From Draba incana (Eukaryota; Streptophyta; Magnoliopsida; Brassicales; Brassicaceae), in contig OY755217.1 of NCBI GenBank assembly GCA_963576765.1, positions 21,931,525 to 21,995,524 on the forward strand: a stretch of 64,000 nt of DNA, in the 5' to 3' direction. A program made the position numbers and the translations under genes. How positions within the stretch are numbered: the stretch's first letter is position 1; each line of letters opens with the position of its first letter. Shown in pieces: positions 21,070 through 31,698 of this stretch. A model generated the notes under the pieces. That model saw only the letters and a list, made by a program, of their open reading frames with translations. It ran no database searches and was not told the DNA's origin.

Positions 21070-22947
21070 ATGTCCACAGAATTCAGGATGGTTCTTGTTA
21101 TGAATATTTTATTCATTTTGTTATCAGCGGCCGTAGTTCGTTCCGATCAAAGTACGGTGCCTATTAGATCTTTCAAGGTCAGTTTTAAAATAAAAACTCG
21201 TAACACATATCTCCTTAATGATATTATTTGATTTATTTAATTAATAATTAAACATCATCTTTTTATAACCCCATGATCTCAGTTAAACGTCGTCTTGGTT
21301 AATTTTGTTACAAAATGTCTCAGTGTCTTCTACTTTTTGTCAGTGGCAGATAAGTGAAAATGTAACATACGATTGTTTAGATATCTATAAGCAACCAGGA
21401 CTTGATCATCCTTTGCTCAAAACCCACAAAATCCAGGTGCATGGTTTTAGATATTCGTCTCCTACATTTTTGCTTTTACAAAATATGTTTAATTAATCAA
21501 TTAAATATTGACTATACAATTTATCCTTCTATAAAAGATGAAACCATCATTTTCAAGACCTGAACTGAATAATCTAATCGGCGACAACAAAACCAATAAA
21601 AACAAAATAGGATGCCCAGAAGGAACTGTTCCTATATTGAGAAATACAAAAAAAAAAAATGATCGAAAACTCCAAACTTTTCGCTGAGAAGTATTTCCAT
21701 CCGCTATCACTCGATAGCCCTGGAACTCATGTAAGCGCTCTTTTCAATCATGATGAATTCCTTTAGATCAAATCATGGTTTACATGTTTAATATTGCGTG
21801 TATATAAGTCTTTAGTATAACATGCTCTTGGTAGATTGCTGGAATAAGATCACGTAATGGTCCATTCCGTGGTGTAGAAGCTCGATTTTATGGTTCTAAC
21901 CTAAACGTCGGAAAAAGATCAAGCCTCGTATAGTCAAATTTATATAGGAGGTGGATTGAATAACCAAACCAATTTTATTTCAGCGGGTTTTATGTTAAGA
22001 TTTGCAATTTATTGTGTTTTCCCTTTATCCGTTCATTAATTTAATATTTTTTGTGTTATTTGAAAATATTAGTATTTTTTAACAGATAAATCCAGGGTTT
22101 TTTCCTGACGGACGCGTTTGGTCATATGGATTTTGGAAGGTGTGTATGTGCATGCGAACAATGTTTTGTTTCTATGAATTGTTAATACAATATAGTGAAA
22201 TCCGTAATGATATAACATGTAAGTATAATGATTTGATAGGGTAAAGATGGAAAAGGATGTTTCAATACGGCATGTTCAGGGTTTATTCAAGTATCAACGG
22301 TAGTTCCCATAGTCAGACCGATTGACATTAAGCCAGAGAAGTTTGTCTCGTCGCATTTTTCCATTCATCAGGTATCTTAGAATTGGCTCGCGCTTGGCGC
22401 GAGTATTTATTTTATAATTTTATTACATTTGAAAACAAATAGTTTGATTATTATGTTTTAAAAAATAAGCAATGTTTTATAAATAAAAATAGTTATTGGT
22501 TTGAAATGAATTAGTATTTTTTTTCTTAACTATATGATATTGTATGAATATGAAACTATGAGGTGATTTTTAACCATTTGAACATTAATGATTACTATTT
22601 GAAATTGTATTTCATTGTTTTAAACTTTGTTAGGTTTTTTTTATGTCACTTAAAACTTTGTTAGCTATATACACAAAATATCATATATTTTATCTATAAA
22701 TTATGATACTTTTAATATTCTACTATTTTAACATTGATCGTTTATTTTCTATTCATCATATTGTTTTTGTTTTGAGAAATTTTTTATTATGAATTTTGAT
22801 TAGTAACATTGCTAATATAAAACTATTGGTTGAATCAAAAACTTAGTTATTTAAAGTTAAAAATACATTGTATTTTTAAGGTTAAAATATGTGTGATTTT
22901 TTCATACATCAACTTAGTAATTATTCTCTATACTTTCCAATATATTA

Positions 22948-23913
22948 AGAGAAATTTTGAGTTCTGCCACTATTGGCATGCCACTTTTCAATTATGCCAC
23001 TGTTTTAAAATTTTTACCAGTGTGCCACTGTTCACTTAAATGAAAAAAAACAGATCTCTTTTTCTCTCTCATCTCCCTCACGCTCATCTCCCAAATCCAG
23101 ATTTTTTTTTCTCATCCAAATTTCGTTTTTTCTCTCTCTACCAGATCACCATCATGAGATCAGATTTTACTATCACTGAATTTGATTCTCTTCATCTCTA
23201 ATTTCACTATCTCTGATCTCTGTCGCGATTTCCGCTAAGATTCGATCAGATTTAGGATGAGGAAGAGGAGGAGGAAGAAGAAGAAGAAGAAGAAGACCTC
23301 AAAGCAAATTCAAACACAAACGACTGTAAATTTTCGAGTTTGGATTAACTATTATGCATTTAGGGTATAGATTTTGGGGGGGGGGGGGGGAATGAGGGTC
23401 GGGTTTTACCTTTACATTATAAAACTGTTAAAAAAATCTTATAAAACTGTTAAAAAAGTTATAATGTTTTTAAAAGGTTTAGTAAAACTGTTAAAAAAAC
23501 CTTATAAAACTATTTAAAAACCGTGTAAAACTGTTTATAAGGTTTTTGTAAAGTTTTATAAGGTTTTTGTAAAGTTTTTTATAAGGTTTTTAAACAGTTT
23601 TATAAGGTTTTTAAACAATCTTATAAACCTTTTAAAAACTTTACAAACCTTTTAAAAACCTTATAAATTATTTAACTGTTTAGTTTTTAATGACATGTAA
23701 AAAAATCTTATAAAACTGTTTAAAAACTTTATAAAAACGGGAAAACCCTAGAAAATAACCAAAACCCAGATTTGACCAAAAAAACAACCAAAACCCAGAT
23801 TTGAATAAAAATCGAATCAAAAGCTCAAATTTGTAACCCAAATCGAATAAATAGCTTAGATTCGTGACTAAAATCCAATAAAAAACTCAAATTTGTAACT
23901 AAAATCGGATTAA

Positions 23914-23944
<31 letters not shown>

Positions 23945-24376
23945 CTTCTTCTTCTTCTTCTTCTTCTTCTTCTTCTTCTTCTTCTTCTTCTTCTTCTTCT
24001 TCTTCTTCTTCTTCTTCTTCTTCTTCTTCTTCTTCTTCTTCTTCTTCTTCTTCTTCTTCTTCTTCTTCTTCTTCTTCTTCTTCTTCTTCTTCTTCTTCTT
24101 CTTGGAATCAAAATCGATTGAAGGAATTTACAGAGATTTACATGGACGAAAGGGAATCGAAAATCCTAGATCCATAACCCAAATCCGATTTGCAATTTCA
24201 AAGAAGAGAATTTTGTGAGAGAAAAAAATTTGGATCTGAGCGTGAGAGAGATGAGAGAGAAAGTGAGATTTTTTTTTTCATTAAGTCAGTGAACAGTGGC
24301 ATGTTCGTAATGATTTTGTGAACAGTGGCATATTTGATTAAATTTTTGAGAACAGTGGCATATTTGCAATTGCCCC
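22948..24376. mobile_element. MULE-like inverted-repeat element, 1.43 kb, TSD ATATATTA
   Basis: Long imperfect inverted repeats of about 200 bp bound it. Both arms, read inward, carry tandem TGCCACTGTTC words followed by TTTCTCTCTCATCTC and CACGCTC. Flanks repeat ATATATTA (22940-22947 and 24377-24384), with a ninth base mismatched, fitting the 9-bp duplications of Mutator-like elements. The interior has a 13-G run (about 23378), imperfect repeats of TATAAAACTGTTTAAAAAC, and the (CTT)63 tract. There is no transposase. Confidence 0.75.
23915..24103. repeat. (CTT)63 microsatellite, uninterrupted
   Basis: 189 bp of perfect CTT units lie inside the MULE-like element. The unbroken tract indicates recent expansion or ongoing instability. 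The opposite strand is GAA, the triplet known to adopt unusual DNA structures. Confidence 0.98.
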
Positions 24377-26240
24377 ATATATTAATTGGACTAACAGCAC
24401 ATGATATTTTTTCTCCTCCTATTAAGTGAAGTTTTAGAACTTTTATTTCATCATTCTCTTATATTGACATATATATTCTTTGAGTTAAAAAGAAAATGAT
24501 AAAACAATTTACCTCCATTTTAGATAACCAATAGTGCGAATTTCATATAACTAAATGTTTGTTTGACAAAAGAAAATACAAATCACAAAACAAAATAATA
24601 TTTAATTTTTAAAGCTTAGATTATTTTTTGAGGAAAATATTTATAGTTTTACCCATTAATTTCTCTTGTTCTCTTATTACTTTTAATTAAGTATAATTTC
24701 AATAATTGTCTTAAGTATAGCTGAATTTAATTGATTAGATGTAACAATTTTCTACTTATATTTTGCTTTATAAATCGAGTTATAAATCAATTTGTATGTT
24801 TTTGGGATAATTTCAAAACTGCCACTTTTGAATTATTTTTTGCAAATATACCATTGTTGAATTATCTTCTTACATACATGTTATTTATAAAACCTTTTAA
24901 AAATCTTATGTCTCAAAATCTTCAATCTTAAAAAAGTATGTGAAATATTCATACTTTAAATTTTCACCGCATGTTGTAGCTAAAATATTAATTACACCTT
25001 CCATCACTTTTTTTTTTCTGTTTTGTGATTGCTCATAACATAGATTTCCCCTCCATTTATAGTCGTATTTAAAATTTCTTTGTTGATCAAAATAAAATTA
25101 CAAAACACAACGTTCTTAATTATTTAGATTTATATATTTTGTTTTGTAAATACTTTCAATATTTTTCTGAAAACAATAGTTTCTCTTTTATATTTTTCAC
25201 TTTTGTTATGTATAATTTTTCTTATTGTTTTAAGGATACCTTCAAATTTTTATTGGAATTAGTTGTAAGATGTAGCAACTTATGTTTTTGTTGTATGAAT
25301 TTAGTTGTAGGTGAAGTTATTTGTAAATTGTTATGACCTTTTTGATAATTTAGTTTTTCTGTAATATTTGCAAATATAATTCAACCTAATTGAAGATAGA
25401 TGAAATGTACAATATATTAGTATAACCAGATATATTGAATATGTTATTAATCTAGTTACAATTTAACCTAATTGAACATTATGAATTTTCAAATTCTTTT
25501 TCTAATGTTAAAACCACATATGTAATTGTTAATTAATATGTATATTAAATTTTAAATTTTAAATAATAAAAATGAAAAAAAAAATGTGATGTGGATGATG
25601 AGGTGGCTTCATGAGAAGAGAGAAAAACTAACTTTATATTTATAGATTCCATTTACTAGTGAAGAATTTATGAATCTTAAAATTACATTTATAGATTCAA
25701 ATTAGTGATCGGTGTATTGGACTATAACCACTCTAGAGCCAAACTCTTTCAACCATATATAATTTTTTTTAAGTGACCAATGATTTTTTGTTTTTAATGT
25801 ACTCAAAGGATAAAAATACAGAAAACTGGTGGATTACACAACTGGTGCAAAATGAACCTAACGTAGATATTGGTTACTGGCCAAACGAGCTATTTAATCT
25901 TTGAAATAATGGTGCAAATATGGTTGGAGTTGGAGGTGTAGCTCAAGCTTCGCGTTCTGGGTCAAATCCTCCGATGGGTGATGGTAGATTTCCAGATACA
26001 CGACGTCTTGAAAACTCAGCAAATTTTACAAATATTGACATACGCCCTACATCGATGTTTTCACATATTGAAGTCTTGAATTCCAACTTTGAGCAAAGTA
26101 AAATGGGTTATTATTCTACATTGCTAGATATTACCAAATGTTATGGGTTACGAATTGGTAAGAGAATTCCCTTTCACCGTGCTATGTTTGGTTTTCATTT
26201 TTTGTATGGTGGTCCAGGAGGAAACTCTTGTGGGATATGA

Positions 26241-28145
26241 TATTTATCAGTATAATCTATAAATTTATTTAATAAAAATATTCAAAACTAATAAAATGCA
26301 AACCGTTAATATATATATGTATTTTGGTTTTCAAGGTTACACTTGAACATGGTTAATGTTTTACTACTCCATTTGACTAATAGCAATCTTTACCAAAATT
26401 AGGGGAAACACATAGAATTATTCCAAAAAATGAAAATAATGAGTAGATTGTACCCAATATCAAAAATATTTGGAGAATAGTGAGACTTTTTATTTATAAC
26501 TAATATCACATTTACATTCATGTAATATATTATAGTTTTGTGGGAATTAAATTAAATTTATTTATTTAATCCTCAATTTTTCTTATTCTCTTCAAGTCTT
26601 CGCTTCCTTAGTTCCTTCTCCTTTTCCTCTTGCGATTTACTGCCTCCTCTCACTTCCTTATATAGCATCGCGAGAGAGGAAATGATGGCATTTCAGAATT
26701 GCGTGTTCCATATGTATATCAAGATCATGTTTTTATTCAGAATTGCGTGTTCCATATGTATATAGTTGGCGGAGTTGTAAGACTTATCAGTTATCATGTA
26801 CAAAATTTGCAAGATCTATCACCATCTACTAGGTTTCGGCAATGGTTTCTTCCATTTCAAATCAGTTTGGTTTGTTCAACTATCGGTTCTTCGGTTCAAT
26901 AATATTATTGCTGAAAAAACAAAATTTGTTGTATTTCGGTTTGAGGATAGTTTTGCCCAAAAAATCGGCACATTCATCAAATTCGTTGTATTTCGGTTAT
27001 TTTGAAAGCTTGGTTTGTCAATTACTTCAATTATTTCAGCTCTCATGGCTTGATTTCTCCCATTCTAAATGGTGAATTTCATATTATATCATAAAGCTTG
27101 TGTTTTGTGAAAAGTAGCTAACTTACACGTGAATGTAGTGTGGCTATCGAGGAATGTCTTATTGTAGATTTATTTCTTTTGAACTTTATAGGTTAATCAT
27201 CAATTTGGCAATTGATGAAAATAGCTTGGTATTTTAAGTATTTTAGGTTTTCTATGACAAATGATGTGTTTATTTCTTTTCAGATAGAGCATGCTGATTT
27301 TACTCAATCAGAAGAATGACGTAACTTTAGGGGTGATTTGTTCATTGAAAAAACGATGTGGAGTCAGAGATCTTATGCTCCAACACCGCTTCCAGGAACA
27401 CAATTATAGGAAGAAATCTGTTAATATTTAAAAAAATTATCAACAAATTTCTCTTATTTTGGTGTTATGCTTAGTTTAATTATGATACACAAATCACTCT
27501 TTAGTCGTGTTGTTGGTGATGGTTTATTAAATTTTAATTTACATTTTTTATGTTTTTAAACATTTACTATTATATTAGTAACTCAATATTCAAAATAGAA
27601 TTAGAATTCACTATATCTATATATTTTAATTTCAATATATAAGTTGGTCAAAAATTGGTTCAAATATATGATCGAATACACAAAACTGTCAGTCCGGTTC
27701 TTCTGGACTGGACAGTCATGATAAAAATTTATCAATCTTTCTCTTCGTCCAGACCACCGGATACACAAACTTCCTACAAGCATCAATAGGCTACTTTGGT
27801 CACAAACATGTCTAAGAACTCTAATTTTCTCATTCTTTCTTCTACGAGATCATTAGTGTTTTAAAACCCTTTTCTGACAACCCGAGGACTATAAAAGGCC
27901 TCTTAACATGAAATTTATGAAATTAAGAAAACAAAGCAAATTGAATAATTGTCACTTAATCCAATTACTAACGCTTACCATTCTTTGCCATTGCAAAATT
28001 AGATTCTCATCTGTCTCAGATTTTGGTCCGACAAAACTTTATGTCCAACAATAAATGCCCGCGCCCATTTGCGCTTCCTCTCTAAAGTACATACTGTGTA
28101 CTTTTTGGCCAAAAATTTTCCTCAGAGTTTTACGAAACGGTTTTT
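26241..28145. other. Non-coding, with small repeats
   Basis: No supported gene. A 25-bp word starting CAGAATTGCGTGTTCC occurs twice at about 26694-26720 and 26740-26765. The stretch 26975-27045 (TGTATTTCGGTTATTTTGAA then TTACTTCAATTATTT) is repeated in similar form at about 56671-56735. Short minus-strand frames near 27601-27786 have no recognisable content. Confidence 0.4.
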
Positions 28146-28370
28146 AATTTTGAGTCACATACCACACCCTTAAAAACCTTCAATACGGGCTTCGAATCCG
28201 GAGCCAAGCCCGCCTCATATTCTTTTTAGAAATATGAGTTTATTAATTAGATAACACTTATAGAGATGTATACCAATCTTCTATTTCTTTCTTTTCTTCT
28301 TGAAGTTTACTATATCGCACCTTTTAGTTTCTCTTATTTGCACGCTCACCTTTCAAATTTGTTAAACAAG
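28146..28370 (-). repeat. Dispersed repeat, inverted copy at 55845-56056
   Basis: The reverse complement of this segment matches 55845-56056 over about 210 bp with mostly single-base differences. Shared words include AGAAGATTGGTATACATCT and GAGGCGGGCT. A CCGGATTCGAAG word resembles a Pol III B box, but I cannot identify an A box at the right distance. A SINE origin is only a guess. Confidence 0.7.
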
Positions 28371-28599
28371 TAGTAATCGGCCGAAGAGTATAACCGTCGA
28401 ATAGTTCATTTATCGAGTTTTTAAGTAAAACTAAAACACGGTCATAATATTTAAACTGATTAAATGGGAATGAAAAAGTTCCAACTTTCAATTATTGATT
28501 GAACTGAAAGAGGAAGCGACATACACCATAAATACAAAATTGATATATAAAATCGCTATGTTGATTAAGTTTGGCTTGCTTTAGTTTTTATTGTACTGA

Positions 28600-28849
28600 T
28601 TTTTGATAATCGAACAGAACCAGAAATATTCAACATGGAATATCCGGTTAAATATTATGTCCCGAGGAATGTTGGCAGCAAAACCGTGAAGAAGAGAACC
28701 GCAGTCTAAATCATCCCCCTAACAGAATTTAATACTTTTGGGATTTTATCGCTCGCCTTCGCAGGGTTATCAGCCACTAGAAACTTGAAGCCGCGACCAT
28801 CATATACTCGATGGTCTTGACGGGTAACGTTGGTGCCGGAGGCAAACGT
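28600..28849 (-). pseudogene. Unidentified protein-coding fragment
   Basis: On the minus strand an open stretch from 28849 reads FASGTNVTRQDHRVYDGRG then FKFLVADNPAKASDKIPKVL, ending at a stop after VRGMI. The composition looks like genuine globular protein, but I cannot name the family. It abuts the end of a gypsy LTR at 28850, so it is either the target gene of that insertion or a captured piece. Confidence 0.35.
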
Positions 28850-29405
28850 TGTAACACCCAAATGAGTAAGTCTAATATGATCCTTGTATGATCTGACTCC
28901 AAAATCGTCACTTTAGAAGCAAGTAGAATGGGGTTTCGTTTCTGGATGATTTATATCGAATGGATTAAGTAACAAGGGAGTGTATTGGGCACACTAAGGA
29001 TGCAGAAAGCCTTAGATTCACCAGGGGATCGATGGGTCACACAAAGGTTATGAGGGAGCCTTTGATTTACCGAATGATCTAGTTCTTTAGAAAAGAGTTT
29101 GAGAATAAAAAGCTAGATAGATCATTTAGAATCAGAATACAGAACTTATAAAGAGAAGAGGAGAAGAAGAAGAGTCAAGTTTTGGAACAAGCTCCAAAAC
29201 TGTCTCGAAAATGACAGAACATTAAAAACAAGTTTGAATCTGAAAATTCAGCCCCTTGACTTAATAAAAACGTGATTCTCTTTAAAATGGGCCTTGACTC
29301 AACAAATGGATGATTTGAAGTGATGCATAAGCCTCATTAAAAACCTCCTTTGGAAAACCCATTGGGACAAAACCAAAGAGAGGGAAAAAGAGTGCAAATG
29401 CATCA
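28850..29405 (-). repeat. 3' LTR of a minus-strand gypsy element
   Basis: On the minus strand it starts TGATGCATTTGCACTC at 29405 and ends GGGTGTTACA at 28850. It contains the LTR-start motif TTGTCCCAATGGGTTTTCC and a GTTAC-rich downstream part. It directly follows the pol reading frame that ends near 29415. No 5' partner LTR is in the window, because the upstream half of the element is missing. Confidence 0.75.
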
Positions 29406-29887
29406 CTTGTCCATTTATTGAGGTTCTTGAGCTTGTATCAAAACCAGAATGGTTTGATAAGCCTTATCTTCAGGATGTTGCATTTGATTAAGTAGCACTC
29501 CAACATCTTGCTTAAGTGCCTTAGTTCTGGACCGAGTCATTGGACCTCTCAAAGTCTCCTCTGCTACAAGCTCAACTTCAAGCTCTGGTTCCAGCTCCTC
29601 CTCTGCTATAAGCTCCTCCTCCTTAGAGCCATCCATGATCATATCATCCTCTCCCTCTTGAAAAGGATTTGACCTCAAATCTGTTTTATCTGCAATAAAC
29701 GGAACAAGATCAGAAACATTGAAACTGTTACTAACATTATACTTACCTTGAAGATCAATTTGATAGGCATTGTTGTTGATTCTTCTTGTTATCTCAAAAG
29801 GACCATCAAACCTTGGCATGAGTTTGGACTTTCTTTCTTCAGGGAACCTTTCCTTCCTTAGATGCACCCAAACCAGATCACCAACTT

Positions 29888-30534
29888 CGTGGGAGCCTAA
29901 ACTAGCACAATTATATTTGTAAGGGTTTCGAGAGGAAGCAGAGATTTCTAGGGTAAGCTAAGACAACAAGATATGAGAAAGGAGTTTTGTTATTGCTTTC
30001 AATGTGTTTGAGTACAAAGTTGTGAATAAGATTGTCCCTCTCCCCTTAGGGTTTGTACAAAGAAGTATATATAGCTTCCTAAGTCGGCTAAGCCTCCTAA
30101 GTCTTCGCGGAGTCGGTTGCACCAACGTGGGCTTTGTGTCTGGACCGGGCTTCAGGCTATCTCTATGTCGTTGGGCTGGAGGCTACGCTGGACCGAGGAG
30201 AGGACGTGGTCGGTCATTGGGCTGAGGCCGTGGTCGGTCATGAGGCCGAGGTCGTGGTTGGCTTTGAGGCCGAGGCCGAAGTCAGTCAAGAGGCCGAGGT
30301 CGTGGTCGGTCGTGAGGCCGAGGCCGGGGTCGGCTCCGTCGTGCCGAACCCGTCTTCACTCGTGAAGTCTTGACGACCCTCTGCCTTGCCCAGACACCTT
30401 CCATGGCTACCTGCTTTGCTCCGCGTGAAGACCTAGGTGCTAATCTGCCTTGTTAATTGGGAGTCCAGAGGGTCATTTCTGTAGCCGTCCGTCTTTGAAC
30501 GTTAATGTTGAGTGGGTGAAAACCGACCCCAACA
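29888..30534 (-). repeat. Solo LTR (TGTTGGGGTCGG family), TSD AACTT
   Basis: On the minus strand it starts TGTTGGGGTCGGTTTT at 30534 and ends GGCTCCCACG at 29888, where the related copy at 37714 ends CCCACA. The flanks are AACTT at 29883-29887 and 30535-30539. Removing it and one repeat restores the integrase frame. The interior holds tandem GAGGCCGAGGTCGTGGTCGG-like repeats (30220-30330) that produce long but meaningless open frames on the plus strand. Confidence 0.92.
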
Positions 30535-31499
30535 AACTTCAAAGATCATCTCACGTCTCCCTTTGTTCGCATGCTTAGCATATAGCTTGGTCTTTTCTTC
30601 AATGCTCTTTTTAGCATTCTCATGAATCTGCTGGACCAAGTCTGCCTTTTGTTTTCCATCTAAACTGGTTCTTTCACTCAAAGGCAAAGGCATCAAATCC
30701 AAAGGAGAGGTGGGATTAAACCCATAAACAATTTGAAAATGAGAATACTTAGAAGCAGAATGCACAGCATGATTGTATGCAAATTCAATATGAGGCAAGC
30801 ATTCTTCCCAAGTTCTCACGTTCTTTTTAATCAATGCACGCAAAAGTATTCCTAAGGTTCTATTAACGACTTCAGTTTGCCCATTAGTTTGGGGATGACA
30901 TATAGTAGAAAATAATAGCTTAGTTCCTAGCTTAGACCACAATGTCTTCCAAAAATAGCTAAGAAATTTTGTATCCCTATCTGAAACAATAGACTTAGGC
31001 ATGCCATGAATGCGCACAATTTCCTTAAAGAACAGATCAGCTATATGCAATGCATCATCAGTTTTGTTACATGCAATGGAATGAGCCATTTTCGAGAACC
31101 TATCAACCACAACAAAGATAGAATCTCTACCATGCTTAGTTCTAGGCAGTCCCAACACAAAATCCATAGAAATATCATTCCAAGGATGAGTAGGAATGGG
31201 TAAAGGAGTATACAAACCGTGGGGTTGGACTTTTGATTTAACTTGCTTACAAGTCATGCATCTGCCACAAATTCTCTCTACATCACGCTTCATGTGAGGC
31301 CAATGGAAATGCTCTTTCATGATCTCTAAGGTTTTGGCAATGCCAAAATGACCCATCAAGCCTCCTCCATGAGCTTCCCTAACAAACAAGTCTCTCAAAG
31401 AACAGTTAGGAACACAAAGACGGTTCTCATAGAAGAGAAACCCATCTTGTTGAAAATAATGGCCAGAAGCATGTTTTTCACAATCTCTATAAGTGTCAT

Positions 31500-31622
31500 T
31501 GGACCGAGTCATTGGATCTCTCAAAGTCTCCTCTGCTACAAGCTCAACTTCAAGCTCTGGTTCCAGCTCCTCCTCTGCTACAAGCTCCTCCTCCTTAGAG
31601 CCATCCATGATCATATCAAAGT
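31500..31622 (-). repeat. Duplicate of the acidic pol tail, misplaced before integrase
   Basis: This segment is nearly identical to 29531-29650 (ATGATCATGGATGGCTCTAA on the minus strand). It encodes DMIMDGSKEEELVAEEELEP up to DPMTRS, then switches directly into the integrase upstream region (NDTYRDCEKH). In the family this tail belongs at the pol C-terminus, where the other copy sits. Confidence 0.9.
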
Positions 31623-31698
31623 CCTCCTTAAGTGTCAAGTCTGCGTCGTCTCTTTGTTCGTCTGTAACAAGAAGGAGTGAGCAATCTCTCTTTATGTA

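Larger units (their letters stand above)
22377..25646 (-). mobile_element. Helitron on the minus strand, in the neprosin intron
   Basis: On the minus strand the 5' end reads TCTATAAATATAAAG from 25646, preceded by A as Helitrons require. CTCTCTTCTCATGAAGCCACC follows, a common start for Brassicaceae elements. The 3' end at 22377-22403 has CTCGCGC-CAA-GCGCGAG followed by CTAA. The base beyond CTAA is G rather than T, so that end may be altered. No helicase is visible. It lies 5 bp from the donor splice site at 22372. A MULE-like element is nested inside it. Confidence 0.55.
21070..26240 (+). pseudogene. Neprosin-type (DUF239) peptidase pseudogene
   Basis: Neprosins are secreted glutamic peptidases with an activation domain followed by the catalytic domain. 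Exon 1 (21070-21177) gives a signal peptide, MVLVMNILFILLSAAVVRSD. Exon 2 (21344-21436) reads VTYDCLDIYKQPGLDHPLLK and exon 3 (21538-21730) CPEGTVPILRNTK, both signatures of the activation domain. Later exons (from 21835, 22086-22139 and 22240-22371) give IAGIRSRNGPFRGVEARFYG, INPGFFPDGRVWSYGFWK and GCFNTACSGFIQVS. The last exon (25809-26240) has NWWITQLVQNEPNVDIGYWP and FHFLYGGPGGNSCGI, the YGGPGG-N-C end of the family. Stops or shifts occur after PILRNTK, after RSSLV and after ELFNL. The final intron is about 3.4 kb because a Helitron lies in it. Confidence 0.85.
29415..31697 (-). pseudogene. Gypsy integrase and C-terminal pol, rearranged
   Basis: The minus-strand frame covers H2C2 (GLMGHFGIAKTLEIMKEHF, CMTCKQVKSKVQ), the integrase core (ISMDFVLGLPRTKHGRDSIF, VVVDRFSKMAH, IVSDRDTKF, CHPQTNGQTEVVN) and, after the solo LTR at 29888-30534, the C-terminal GDLVWVHLRKERFPEERKSK and NVSDLVPF. 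An acidic tail (EEELIAEEELEPELEVELV) and GPMTRSRTKALK end it. Joining across the solo LTR restores the frame (MIFEVGDLVW). Protease, RT and RNase H are missing. In front of the integrase a second copy of the acidic tail has been fused (31500-31622). The element breaks off at 31698 against an Athila-type LTR. Confidence 0.9.

Noticed and set aside
23899..24111. 70-codon minus-strand frame of almost pure arginine
   Set aside because: It is the (CTT)63 microsatellite read as AGA codons; nothing suggests expression.
28190..28230. B-box-like word as a tRNA gene or SINE promoter
   Set aside because: No cloverleaf can be drawn and no A box at the right distance; SINE remains a guess.
30004..30373. 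Three overlapping plus-strand frames with Val/Gly/Arg-rich repeats
   Set aside because: They lie inside a solo LTR with tandem GAGGCCGAGG-type repeats; open in several frames because of composition.
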